Shown piece by piece: positions 47,590 to 59,282 of a stretch of 64,000 nt of DNA. Position numbers and translations under genes: made by a program. How positions within the stretch are numbered: the first letter of the stretch is position 1; every line of letters begins with the position of its first letter. Under the pieces are notes generated by a model. It searched no databases. It saw nothing but the letters and a program-made list of their open reading frames with translations, and was not told where the DNA came from. This DNA comes from Anopheles merus (Eukaryota; Arthropoda; Insecta; Diptera; Culicidae): contig NC_054085.1 in assembly GCF_017562075.2 (NCBI RefSeq), forward strand, positions 37,280,039 to 37,344,038, given 5' to 3'.

Positions 47590-50075
47590 TTAATTTTTAC
47601 GCGCTATTTCGTTTGATTTTTGCAATTTGAATTTAATTTCATTAAAATATGCATCATAATTGTATACTGGTTCAATATTACCATGGCATAAATCTTGGGG
47701 AAGAATTGCTTTTTTTCCAAATATTAATTCGTATGGGCTATAGTTCGTATCTGTATGAGGTGTTGTGTTATAATTAAATTCGTAAAATTTTAGCCAATCA
47801 TCCCAATTGTCACCATGCTCATTTGTAAATGCTCTTAAGTATTCATTGAGTGTTCTGTGGTTTCTTTCCAAGGAACCTATGGTTTCTGGGTGATAGGCAG
47901 TGGCAAAAGTCTGCTTGATCCCCAGCAACTCCGCTACCTTTTTTAATACCTCGTTATTGTATTCAAGGCCTTGATCCGATTTCATCTCAAGAAACCTCCC
48001 GTATTTTAATATGCAGTTCTCAACCATGGCCCTAGCTATCGTGTTCGCTTCTTTATTTTCTGTTGGAATAAGAACAATGTATTTCGAGAGTTCACATTGC
48101 ATTGTAACGATGTATCTATGATTTTTATTGGTTTTCGGCAAGGGACCCACTGTGTCTATACAGACTACTTCGAAAGGCTTTAAAGGTGTAGTCGTAACAG
48201 CACTTTTTTCTTTTGTATGTCTTACGATTTTGTTCACTTTGCATACTTTGCAGCCTCTAACGTAATTTTTAATTTCTTCCTTCATATTCTTCCATTTATA
48301 TTTTTCTCTAATTTTGAGGTATAATCGATACTGTCCGACATGTCCTCCCGAAGGTGACATGTGATAGTTTTCTAAAATATTTGCTATTTCCTCCTTTTTT
48401 GAAATCCATTTTGGTGGAATAAAAGCAATGATCTCTAAACCGGAAATGGCATTATCTGCGATTTCCTTTATGGTGTAAAAAGAGTATTGCCTGAATAGGG
48501 GATCTTCTAATGAAATTGCAATTTTGTCACGATTGTATTCTTTTGCTATTTGTTGTACTTTTAGAAGAGCAGACTCTAGCGCCTGACTTCCATCTTCATA
48601 ACAATGAATTGTTGTATTTCCTAACTCCTTGTTGTAATTATTATTGAAAACTGTTATTTTGATTTTGCCATATTCTGTTTTTGACAGGATTTTCAAAAGT
48701 TTGTTTACTTCTGTTGGGTTTTCTGTTTGCCAAAGTGTAGGTTTAGTTATGGAATCTTTTTCATCTTCGTTTAATTCTGGAGGAGGCTTGAAATTGTTCA
48801 GTCTTGTCATTGCTCTTGTTTTCACTGCTAGTAGTGATTTATCATTTGTTTCGTTTGCATTATTCTTTTGCATAAGCTTCAACTTGTCTGAATCAATGAC
48901 AATTCTCGATAGTGCGTCAGCTCCTGTGTTCGTTTTTCCTTGCACAAATTCCACTTCAAAATCAAATTCCTCCAGGTCTAACCTCATGCGTGTTAGTTTT
49001 GAAGTAGGATTTTTCATGTTGAATAGATATACCAATGGTCTGTGGTCGGTTCGTACTTTAAACTTTTTTCCCAAAATATAAGGTTTGAAATAATTTACTG
49101 CCCAATGTATTGCTGTTAGCTCTTTTTCTATAGTCGGTTTAGATTTCTCTCCTTTAGTAAAACTTTTACTCGCGTATGCAATAGGTAGGTCATTACCATC
49201 TGTTTTCTGCGATAAGATAGCGCCACATGCTACATCGGACGCATCAGTAGTAATGATAAACTCTTTCTCAAAGTTTGGGTACTGTAATATAGTAGGTGAT
49301 ACAAGGCTTCTTCTAAGAGTGTCGAAAGCATGCTGACATTCATTAGACCACGTGAATGTAGCTCCTTTCTTTAGTAAATTATTTAACGGTCTTACCAATT
49401 CAGCAAAATTTTTAACGAACTTGCGATAGTAATTGCAGAACGCTACAAACCTTCTAACTTCATCCACATTTATTGGTACTGGGTATTTTTTTATCGTTTC
49501 GAACTTGGACTCATCGGGATATATGCCTTTATCTGTTATTTTGTGACCTAAATAGGTTACATTGTTTTGGAAAAATTTACATTTCTCTGGATTTAGCTTC
49601 AAGTTATAATTTCTTAGCCTGTTAAATACTTTCATTAAGTTTTCTAGATGATGTTGCATTGTGCAACCCGTTATAATAATATCATCTATGTAAACAAAAG
49701 CACTCTCCGGAGTAAGTCCCGCCATTGCTATCGTTATCATCCGTTGAAAGCTATTAGGGCTTATATTCAGCCCAAAAGGGAGTCTTGTAAATTGATAATG
49801 GCCTGAAGAAGTTGAGAAAGCAGTATATTTTCTAGAGTTCTTGTGTAAAGGTATCTGGTGAAACCCGGACATAAGGTCCAAAGTAGTAAAATATTTTGCT
49901 CTTCCTAATTGGTCTAATATATCATCGATTCTAGGTAGTGGGAACTTATCAGGCATTATTTTTTTATTCAACTGCCTGTAGTCTACTACCAATCTCCATT
50001 TTTTTTCGTTATCTCCAGATTTTTTTGGTACCAATAAAATTGGTGAATTATATGGAGAAACCGAATGCTCTATTA
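47590..50075 (-). CDS. pol: Retrotransposon pol frame: reverse transcriptase, RNase H, integrase
   Basis: A frame of about 820 codons is open to a TAA at 47590-47592. Its upstream end is set by a frame switch near 50081, so it has no ATG start. Numbering from the TTG at 50034: RT has PLPRIDD, FTTLDLMSGFHQIP (about 49-62), RLPFGLNISPNSFQ and the catalytic YIDD at 115-118. RNase H shows TTDASDVACGAILSQ and later acidic residues. Integrase has an HHCC zinc finger (YHMSPSGGHVG to CKVCK), then the DDE core: D in CIDTVGPL, D in MKSDQGLEYNN and E in PETIGSLERNHR. The domain order RT-RH-IN is that of Ty3-type elements, and the short C-terminus without a chromodomain fits mdg1/412. All core catalytic residues are visible. 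Confidence 0.93.
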
Positions 50076-50980
50076 TGTTATTTTAAGCATTTTATCAACC
50101 TGATTTTTTATCTCGTCACTTTGAGAATATATTTGCTTATAATTCGGAATGTAACATGGTACGTTATCTTTCAATTGTATCGATTGCTCGTAAAAATTAT
50201 TAATTGGGATTTGATCATTATCGGTGCAGAAAATATCGTGGTACTCGGATAATATTTTTTCTAAATGAGGGATTATATATTTAGGAACATTCTGACTATC
50301 GATTTTGCTCAATAATGTTTTTATTTTAGATTCATTTGCTTTAGTGCTTTTAAATTTTAAATTTTTCTGAATATAATTTTTCAGCGGGTCAATCTGTGGT
50401 TTAAATGAATCTTTTTCAATATACACATTGCTTTCAGTGGTGTTTACAAATTTTACATATTGGTTTTGTTTTGATACCACAGAGTTGCCACAAAATACTC
50501 CTGGTAATATTTCGCTCGCAAGGACAATAGAGTCTTCAACGAGGTCGGGCAAATTTATCTTTCGGATAACCTCACTGCGTAGAGGCAATATGAAACCATC
50601 ATTGATACTATCTTCAATAGGGTGGCTGATTGTAACACCGTAACAATTGAAATTTAAAAGCCAGTGCTCATAATCTATAACACATCTATGTTTAGTGAAA
50701 AAATCTCTTCCCAAAATACCATCCGCTGTGATATCTATTTCTGCAGGAATGATATGAAAAGTGTGGTTAATAGAAGCATTTCCGAATGTTATATTAGTGC
50801 TAGTAGTTGCTAATGTTGATACCGATTCGGTTGTTATGCCTGTTAAGTTTATCCTATTTGCGCGTAGACTTGCTGTGTTGGTTTTATTTTATCAACTTTG
50901 AACAATGACACGTCTGCTCCCGTGTCGATAATTAATATGCTTATTTCACCCATTGCCATTTCTACTTTAATTTTGATAAA
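50073..50980 (-). pseudogene. Retrotransposon protease and protease-RT linker, broken into two frames
   Basis: The retropepsin motif LIIDTGADVS is encoded at about 50935-50900 (DTG at 50926-50918). That frame meets a stop near 50850. The sequence then continues in another frame with a second protease-like block (ILGRDFFTKH at about 50720-50690, matching the conserved ILG region). That frame runs to a stop at 50073, just before the RT frame. The breaks lie next to short A/T runs at about 50860-50890 and 50081. Confidence 0.75.
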
Positions 50981-51019
50981 GTTATTAGCATTTAAGTTTA
51001 TCGCTAATGTTGACCATCG

Positions 51020-52171
51020 TTTGTAGGTTGAATGATTTCTTCTAACGCCTGTGGTACCCCTAAAAAATGTTCCTCTTCTGCAGCTTGTGTATTGTAGACT
51101 CTACGAGTATTTGTATTTGGAAATTGTTTTCTGAAAGAGTTATTAGAATATCTTTGGTTTTGGAATCTGTTGCTAGTTGCCTGATTATTACCAAGAGGAG
51201 ATCTATTGGAAAACCATCTATTATTTGTGTTTGGCTGGAATCTATTGTATGTGTTCGGCGGGTATTTATTACGAACGAATTTTCTATTGTCATAGTAGTT
51301 TCTGTTGAAGGCTAATATTTGTGAACCGATGCTATTCCTTTCGTTTTCTAATACTTTCTCTGAAGCATCTGAAACAGATGCGAATTGACCTGCTTTTAAA
51401 ACAATTTTGTTTCCTGATTATGAACTTTTTCAATCAGAGCATTAATCCCATGCTTTAATGACATGTCATTTGCAACTTTTTCGGGAATGTGCAACTGCAA
51501 ATAAACGTTTTTAATTTTGTGCTGAGTAATTCAACCTCATCACAAAGAGCTTTAGTATCCGTCTGGCGAATAGATTTCAATTGACTTATTATTTTATCTG
51601 GATTAAGTTTTTCTTGACATCTGGACCGTATATCATTTATTAACGAGTCAAAATCGTCAATATTAGGCGGCAGTCCTAAACGCGCCTTTCCTATCAATCT
51701 TGTTTTTAAAAATTTTACCAACATTTGTGGATTTTTTGGACATAATTCCTTTAATAAATTTGAAGAGTCCACAAAATTTTCCAAACCATCTGTATTGCCA
51801 TCGTATATTTGCACCAAAGCGGTGGCTGTTTTGATATCGAAAGTTTCCATTTTGTTTTGATTCCAACGGTTGAACACGATAGCTAGTTTTGCCAAAGTTT
51901 TAAACTTAACTTGAATTTTGTTTGTTTGATGAAATTGTATGCGCGATTGGATATTGGCGTATATGTCACTCGCTTCCTTCAAAATTCGTTTTAGCTCTGA
52001 AACGGGTTCAGTTTCCTGAATTGAATCTAGGTAATACTTGATCTTATCAAAACAAAACTTAGCGGAACCGCTGTAATGATCAAGCAAACATCTGCGAAAC
52101 TTTCTATCACACGATAATTTTTTTTCAATATTTTTAAGCCTTATAGTATTTTGATTAATTTTTAAGAGCAT
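51020..52171 (-). pseudogene. gag: Retrotransposon gag-like region, broken into at least two frames
   Basis: An ATG at 52171 opens 238 codons to a stop at 51455. The frame is rich in Lys, Asn and Ile, and its middle part resembles capsid-type Gag of mdg1/412 elements. The last residues before the stop are out of character. The sequence appears to continue in another frame from about 51510, with a further switch near 51405. It ends in an Asn/Arg/Gln-rich, basic tail at about 51330-51070. I see no CCHC zinc knuckle, which also fits mdg1-type elements. The assignment as gag rests on position and composition. Confidence 0.7.
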
Positions 52172-52210
52172 TGAATGAGATGTGATCGAGATGTTTTGCT
52201 ATATATATAG

Positions 52211-52214
<4 letters not shown>

Positions 52215-52263
<49 letters not shown>
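52215..52263. repeat. (TA)n microsatellite in the retrotransposon leader
   Basis: About 24 TA units next to the gag-like start, with further AT-rich sequence on the right. Confidence 0.9.
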
Positions 52264-52266
<3 letters not shown>

Positions 52267-52612
52267 GTATTATATATTATATATATATATATTTTTTTTT
52301 TTTAATTTAATTTTTTTTTTTTGATACCCAGATAATGGTAATATTACTTTTTTTTTATTTAATTATTTTTTTTTTTATTTTTTTTTAAACCAATGGTAAC
52401 TCCCCCAATAGTATGTGCATATTGTAATGGAAAATGGTAATATTGTACGTTTCATAAAAAGAATTTAATTGAGCAATTACAAAAAATATTTAAATGAGTA
52501 AATTGCAACTATATTGAGTGTGTAGCCTACCTTACTTTCTCTCTTTTTTTTTTCGCTTGATCCTTACTCCGTGTACCGCTGCCCGATCGATAAGTATAGC
52601 GTTATCTCGCTT

Positions 52613-52724
52613 TATCCACTGCAAATCGCTGCTCGTTCTCTCACAGCACACTGCTGCACCGTCGCTCCTATCCACTGCAAATCGCTGCTCGCTCTCTCAC
52701 AGTTCACTGCTTCGCCGTCGCTTC
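52613..52724. repeat. Two 56-bp tandem repeats in the retrotransposon leader
   Basis: Copy 1 is at 52613-52668 and copy 2 at 52669-52724, both starting TATCCACTGCAAATCGCTGC. They differ at a few positions, so they are older than the LTR divergence. Tandem leader repeats are known in other insect LTR elements. Confidence 0.9.
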
Positions 52725-53311
52725 TTCCTTCTTCTCGCAACAACGTTATGTCTCTCTCGTGCAAACGACACTTGGTCACTTGTCGCAAAAGGTCATGCCG
52801 GTTCAAACTGTGATGCTTATCGCCGATGGTACGAAATGTGGCTTACTCGTACGTGCGATAATCTTGTCCGATCGAGGTCACTGCACTTAGATCACTTTAC
52901 GCACGGTCCCGTTAACTATCGCTGCTTTTTTTTTTTGTTTTTTTAACACCGAATGTTTGTTAGCATTCATTTAACTTTTCCTGGCCACTTTTTTTTATAA
53001 CCGGGATACACTCTCTCTTTCACTGCGCCTTGGTTCGTTGACGATACCCGACAGGAGTTTTTGTGCAATTTGCGTGATTTTGCAGGAAACCCTTATATTT
53101 TATCACTGCGTTTGAATAACGATAGTTCGAATTATCGTACAATTGTAGCGTTGCGCTTCACTCTCGTCTTTACTCTCTCACTCTTTCACGCTAAACATCA
53201 ACGCAGATACTAGAATATTCTTCTGACCGGAAGGAATATTACGCACTCGCGAATTAACTTCGTATTTACGCGAGTTTTTTTTTTTTTTTTTTTTTTTGCA
53301 TCACAGTTTCA

Positions 53312-53329
53312 CACTTGTCACGGTCGCCA
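53312..53329 (-). promoter_or_regulatory. Primer-binding site, probably tRNA-Arg
   Basis: In element sense TGGCGACCGTGACAAG follows the 5' LTR directly. The plus strand therefore reads like a tRNA 3' end finishing in CCA. From memory, 412 and mdg1 of Drosophila use tRNA-Arg with a matching site. Confidence 0.75.
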
Positions 53330-53752
53330 TGTGGTGATATGAAATCTTCTAACTACCCAAAAGAATAATGTGGCTTGAATTTGTGTAGTTACTTGGAGTT
53401 TATTTCTTCTATGTTAACTCGGGCAGCGTTTCCTCTTAGATCGGACTTTTGTTAATCATCCTAAACCTCAACTTATCCTTAATTTATACTCACTCGTTCG
53501 CGCCAAAATTCCTTAATCCTATTCCTCATTGGCTAATCCTAATTATCGCCTATTTTACTATTTCCTATTTCCTATCTTATGCTATTCTATTCTATCCTAC
53601 GTGTAACCTTAATTGTAGATGTATGTGTGTAAAATATATATGCATAATAAAAATCTAACTATGTGTATGTGTGTAAGTGTATATGTGTATAATTTAAACC
53701 TAGCTAGCTATAATTATTCTGCGCGCGTTTTGCCTATCTTGCAGGCGCTACA
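53330..53752 (-). repeat. 5' LTR (right copy)
   Basis: 423 bp, identical by eye to the left copy except for one base less in the TA-rich run near 53632-53645. It carries the element promoter in minus orientation. Confidence 0.95.
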
Positions 53753-53756
53753 CAAG
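53753..53756. repeat. Target-site duplication CAAG, right
   Basis: Matches CAAG at 46904-46907 on the other side of the element. Confidence 0.75.
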
Positions 53757-56672
53757 GTTGGCAAGATGTATGATAAAAGAAGAGAGAGAGAGAGAAAGAG
53801 AGTGACAGAGAGAGTTCCGAGAATGTGCACCGAAAGTAGAACGGAGCGTAGCGGACAGGAGACGAGAAGCGCCTAGCCGAGCAGGAGGGCACACGTTAGC
53901 ACAGTAAAACGGAAATGGACGGTGCAACACGATGACTCCAGTCTTGAGTATGTGTATGCATGTGTGTGTGTGTGTATGTGACCATGCATGCCCGAGCCAT
54001 TTCGGTGCGGATGCATCGCTCTTGTTTCAGGGTTCGTTTTCTCTCTCTCTTTGTTTGTTTTTGTTTTGAAAGACCGACCCGGGCCGACCGGCAAGGTCCG
54101 AAGGGTAGGAAGGTCGGCCATGTCGGTCAGGCCGCGGACGCAAAGGCAATCGATATCCCCATTTTCCATCGACACCGTATTTGTGCAGCTTTCGGTCTCG
54201 GTTTTGCAGCCTTTTTTTCTCTCTCTCTTTCCTTCTCTATCGCTTCAGCTGGCACTAGGGAGAGCTGAAGTATGTGTCAAAACAATGGAAAATGTTTCAT
54301 GGTGATTATTTTGCAGCGTTTTTTTTTGTTCTGCTTGTGGGTTGTATGTAGAGAGCGGAATTTCTGCAATGGAGGCACTATTGTCCCACCGAAAGCTACG
54401 ATTGCTCGACAATGGGAATGCTTTTTAGTGTCTTCGATGGTAATAAGATGTTAAAATAAAGGTTTTGTGATGTAAATTGCATACAGTAAGGCAAAGAAAC
54501 ATCAGTACGCCGCAAAGTATGCAATCTGTGTGACAAAATGAGCGTGTTACGTTTGCTAGCTCACCGTTCTGCAACTTGTTGAAGTATCGACTAGAAAAAA
54601 AAGTGGAAGCAATAACCCTGTTGCTAAAACTACCCTAACCAGCACACACATCGGATTGATTGCAAATTGCCTTGGAAAAATAAAGATGTTGCAATTAGTA
54701 CGCCTGTCCGGGAATGTTTTCACCTGCCCAAAGCCTTTACCTTTCACCAATCGATAGAAGCACCAACCAACAAGCATGAAGAGGAGCAGCCTGGTTCTGG
54801 CGTGTTGGGTTTGTAGAAAAAGTTTTAATAACTTTCCTAACACCCCGCTGTGTTACCGTCTGCCCCCTTCCCCCCAAGTACCGTACCGAGGTGCATTGTG
54901 TCGGGCCTCGTTGTACAGCAGCGAGGATAAGTTCATTAAAATCTGAGCTAACAGTTTGGTTTTGTGGTTCGGCTCTCGAGGAAAGTTTTATCATCCCCAA
55001 CATTGGTCGAAACTGGCTGCCTGCGACGGAAATGGTCTGGCAAGTTTTACACTCACACACACACACACACACACACGTACACATATACAGACAGTCAGCA
55101 GTTGGTGTGAGGCACACGCTGCTGCACGATGCACAATGCCATCCAGCCTGACCTCAATTTTAATGTGTGTGAGAAACAGGGAGCGCGTTTATGTAGTGCA
55201 GGCTACGGGGCGGGTACGGTGTCCTTGTTTTAGAACGGCCAAGAGCTGGCCTCCTGCCGGCACCGGAACCTTTCCCCCCATCGATGCCGATGAGCCGACG
55301 AGGCTAATGGCGGATTGTTGTTTCTCACGCCGGCACGGGTGGGCGCATCCTTGCGGTGTACATCCGTTTTGCTCCGGTGCAAGATGAGATTGGATGCATG
55401 CCGTGAATCGATGACCTCAACCTTGCCGAGCAGGCAAATTAAACTGTTGAACATGGCGATTTGCCTCCTGTGCAATCCCTGGAGCAGATTGCTGGTTGTG
55501 CTCACAATCTGAATCTACCGAGCGTGCACTCGAGCGTGTGGGCTGATCTCTTCTCTTGCCTTCCGTTCGATCTCGATGCGCGCATTAAGAGGTGAGATTA
55601 GTGTTTGTGAGTTTTTTTTTTGTATTTGATATCTAGCAGGATCTACCGGGTTCCACTGGGTGTATGTGGCTTCGTCTGACGTCAGGAACGTGTTGCATCG
55701 AACAACACAAGCTCCGAAATCGGTATACCGGCCGACACATGCGACCGTCCTTATGATGGACGACTTGCTCTGGATGTCCCTGGAAATCTATGTACACGAC
55801 GTAGTAGTAGCACTTGAATGGGGTTAAAAATATTGAGCACAGCGAAAGCATGCAGGAAGAAAATGTAGCACAGAGAGAGAGAGAAAAAAACTGTCAACCT
55901 GTCAAGTGACGTGAAATCTTTCGCTCTCCTTTCACGTTCACGCGCGAACGTTCTATCTTTCTATCGCATCGTCCGCGCAGCCGGGAGACGAGCCTTTTTC
56001 GCTGTTCCATCGTCTAGGTCGCACCTGTGGCAGAAGCCGTACGCAGGGTGGCCAGTAAGTGTGGCCTCGTGTGGCACATCTTCCCGTTGGATATTAATCA
56101 ATGTCGGATCTTATTTCATTATACATTATCCATTTCCAGAGATGAAAGTGGTAGCAAACTCCTCGGGGGGGCAGTGGGCATGGTGCCGGGTAGTGTGGTT
56201 TACTTGAGTGGCGGCTCTGGTAGCGTGTGCTGCTGCTGCTGCTACTGTGGGTGTGTCTCCTGTACGACGCGCTTGCGACTATAAATAGCGTCAGGCGAAG
56301 TAACATCTTCCATCAATTAAACCGCGAGCCGCCGGAAAGGCAAGTGATGTTGGCAACAGAGCAGGCAATGTTGCAGGGGGAGAGCGGCGCTGGATGCAAA
56401 GTGGAAGGGTGAAAGTCAATCGCTGATTGGTGGTTATTTGCTGCCGGCGTGGAGGCAAATATTGTTACTGCCCTGTGTTTGTTTGCACTTGTTGAATAAT
56501 AAGCACACGCCGATCGTTTTTAGCAAGATGAAACGGATGAATTTGAATGTTGTAGCATCAGAGGGAGCGCAATTTTATGCTTTATTTTGATAGGGTTTTT
56601 ACTCCACATGAGCTTGCTTGTGGTTTTATAGTGAATTTGTCTGCTTATCCGGCAATGTTTGACAAAATAGGG

Positions 56673-56757
56673 CTCGATCGATAGGGCTGACAGGGTGAAA
56701 CAGAGGTGGTACGGTGGTGCGATGACCACACACATACGCCTGGAAACACATCGAAAC
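56673..56757 (+). repeat. 85-bp dispersed direct repeat, copy 1
   Basis: Begins CTCGATCGATAGGGCTGACA. It matches 58321-58405 at all but one position by eye (GCGATGACC versus GCGCTGACC). The flanks differ on both sides. Confidence 0.93.
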
Positions 56758-58320
56758 TCCATCCATCCAACACTCCATCCTTTGCCGCTGTAAAGCTGTC
56801 CTTCGATGCATTGCTGATAATCGTCCGGCATGGTTCGGTGCGCATTTCGCGAGGATGAAAAAAAAATCCCTTCCCAAAACCTCCCCGACCAGAAGTCATG
56901 TGGTTGATCCTAAAATTAACTTTATTACCGTAGCGCTCTACCGTGCGCCACGGCAGCCTTATCGGGTGCGCTGCACACAGCGTCAGCCGAACGGTAAAGT
57001 TGAACGGTAATGAAAATTCCTTTCCCACAGGCCCCTTTCCCCAAGGGGGGACCGTTGGTCCCAGGAGCGAGCCCGAAATGGCAAGGTGCACCCGTGGGTC
57101 ACCAAATATTACACGACGACAGGGGAGCAGCAGAGCAGAGCCCCAGCGACAGCGCGTGTGTGTAAGTGCGGCTTTCGATCGATCGGAAAGCCAAATATCT
57201 TCCAACCGCAAATGCTTTCTCCAACGTTACCATCTTAGTTTGTGCATCTCGTTCGCGCTCTCTCTCTCTCTCTTCTGCTCCTGGTACTAAGGTTAAGAAA
57301 GGGCGGAAAGTGGGTAAAAGCAGGAAGAATCCGGGGGGGAGCGATGGTACGATGTCGCTGGCTTTTAACGATAAACGGTTAAAGCTGGTGCGGCGTTTTC
57401 GGGTGCCCGTGTGCCCCAAAGCACATCCGCAATCCGTGTGTGTGTGTATGGGGTGACTTTCCTTCGGCTTACTGGTTGATACACCCCAAGCCACAAGCAC
57501 ACACACACGCACACACAGGCAGGCAAACCATATTCTTGGCGGGCGCATTTTTTACGCCCGGCTAGGCGCCTCCATTTACGAGGCGAAAGCTTACGGCCGT
57601 TGCAGGATCGATACCGTTTTATCCCTCGCGCCTCTCGTGCTTTCCCTTGCCTGTGCTTTTCGGTGGCCAGGGCAACGTTCTGCTGTGATCTGATTTTGGA
57701 CTATGCAGGGTACTCCCCTTTTATGCCCCGCCACAAACCCTCGAGAGACATTTTGGAGTTGAGAAGAGGCAAAGGAGACGCATTTTGGGCTGCCGGGATC
57801 TGGTTAACCGGAAGCGGTGCTACCATCCGAAAATTTCAGCTACCAAATTGCCCCATCCCATCCAACAGGCAAAGTCACAGCGTGCACAGACAGATACATA
57901 CAGGCGCTCACAGCTCGATCGATTCCCATTGAATCGCTGCCAAAGCAGCAGTAGCAGTGAAACGGGAAGGCTACACAAGATAGCAAAGCCGTAATGATGG
58001 TTGCAACAAAATGGCCATTACACCGCAGCGAGCGAGCGAGGGGCGGAAGTGCCCACCGCGTACCGTTTAACCGCTGAGCGGAGGGGGCAAATTGAACCCG
58101 GGGATGGCAGGTGAAAACCACCCGCAAGGAAGCGGGCAGCGGTGCAGCAGGTCAGAAACCTTAATCACCGAAACATCCAGGACCGAAGCAAGGTCTGGTA
58201 AGTTCGGCGGTTAAACACGCAGCAGCACTACCTGGTTGGCCCTCGGGTGTCCCTTTTTCGCTCGGACAACGAATGATAGCTCGTAAAAAAAACAGAAAAC
58301 AGCAAACCGTCCCTACTCCT

Positions 58321-58405
58321 CTCGATCGATAGGGCTGACAGGGTGAAACAGAGGTGGTACGGTGGTGCGCTGACCACACACATACGCCTGGAAACACATC
58401 GAAAC
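58321..58405 (+). repeat. 85-bp dispersed direct repeat, copy 2
   Basis: Same orientation as copy 1, which lies 1,648 bp to the left. Nothing around either copy shows terminal inverted repeats or a target duplication that I can identify. Confidence 0.93.
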
Positions 58406-58870
58406 ACACAAAAACACAGTTTTTGAGGCCTAGTTTCTTCCGGATTTGGGGTAAGAATGGAGAGGCAGCGTGGAAACTGAAAGGCTGTCGTGGTTTTGAT
58501 GATGATTTTATGACAGGTTAGAGCGACCGAAAGCAGAAACACAGCAGCATACATTTATGCTCATATCGTAGAACGGTACAGGTTGACATATTGTGGTGAG
58601 ACATGTTTTGGGCGTGATAAAGAGCAGTTGGAGCTCAGGTACTCGTTTAATTTAGTGGAAAGTTTTGATAAACATATGGGACGTCCATTTCTGTCAATGT
58701 GTTCATATATTTATGGTTTATTAAATGAAGCAAGGGGTTAAATCTCGTGAGAATGATTATTATACTAACTTGGGTGTATCTGTAAAGAGTATTTGAAACT
58801 GTATGACTGAGGGAATGACACACGATGTAAGCAATCTTTTGAAGTTAGGTCCTTACAATATGTTTGATAC

Positions 58871-59282
58871 TGTCAAGATGTAGGATCCGAACATGTTTCT
58901 AACAGGAATTGATGTTTAGGGCTTCTGTTCCTGAACTATTCCTCCGAATCTATAACATCTTCCAGCGGATCTAGACCTCTAAGTTGCTTAGGTAGATGGA
59001 GATGTATGTCAAGATGTAGGATCCGAATATGTTTCAAACAGGCGCTGATATTCAGGATTCTTTTCCTGAACTATTCCTCTGAATCTATAACATCTTCCTG
59101 CGGACCTAGACCTCTAAGTTGCTTAGGTAGGTGGAGATGTATGTCAAGATGTAGGATCCGAATATGTTTCAAACAGGAATTGAAGTTTAGGCTTCCTTTC
59201 CTGAACTATTCCTCGGAATCTATAACATCTTCCTGCGGACCTAGACCTCTAAATTGCTTAGGTAGGTGGAGAAGTATGTTCA
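58871..59282 (+). repeat. Three-copy tandem repeat, about 135 bp per unit
   Basis: Units start with TGTCAAGATGTAGGATCCGA at 58871, 59007 and 59142 (periods 136 and 135). They are diverged by several percent; the last unit ends in changed sequence near 59275. The 135-bp period equals 45 codons, and a plus-strand frame at 59006-59311 stays open through copies 2 and 3. The surrounding 58.6-59.7 kb is AT-richer than its neighbours, consistent with an inserted or satellite-like block. Confidence 0.92.

Larger units (their letters stand above)
52172..53311 (-). other. Retrotransposon 5' leader
   Basis: An untranslated stretch of about 1.1 kb between the PBS and gag. It contains a TA microsatellite (52215-52263), T- and A-rich low-complexity sequence (52290-52390), a two-copy 56-bp tandem repeat and a T19-type run (about 53278-53297). 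No coding frame stands out. Confidence 0.75.
46908..53752 (-). mobile_element. Full-length Ty3/mdg1(412)-like LTR retrotransposon, antisense in the PKC intron
   Basis: The element is 6,845 bp, bounded by direct LTRs of 424 bp (46908-47331) and 423 bp (53330-53752) and flanked by CAAG. It reads on the minus strand, so the right LTR is its 5' LTR. Order in element sense: LTR, PBS, a leader of about 1.1 kb, gag-like frames, retropepsin, reverse transcriptase, RNase H, integrase, a purine tract, LTR. No envelope-like frame follows integrase. LTR ends are TGTAGC and CCACA in element sense. The near-identity of the LTRs indicates a recent insertion, yet the coding region changes frame several times. 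Antisense insertion in a host intron is the commonly tolerated orientation. Confidence 0.96.
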
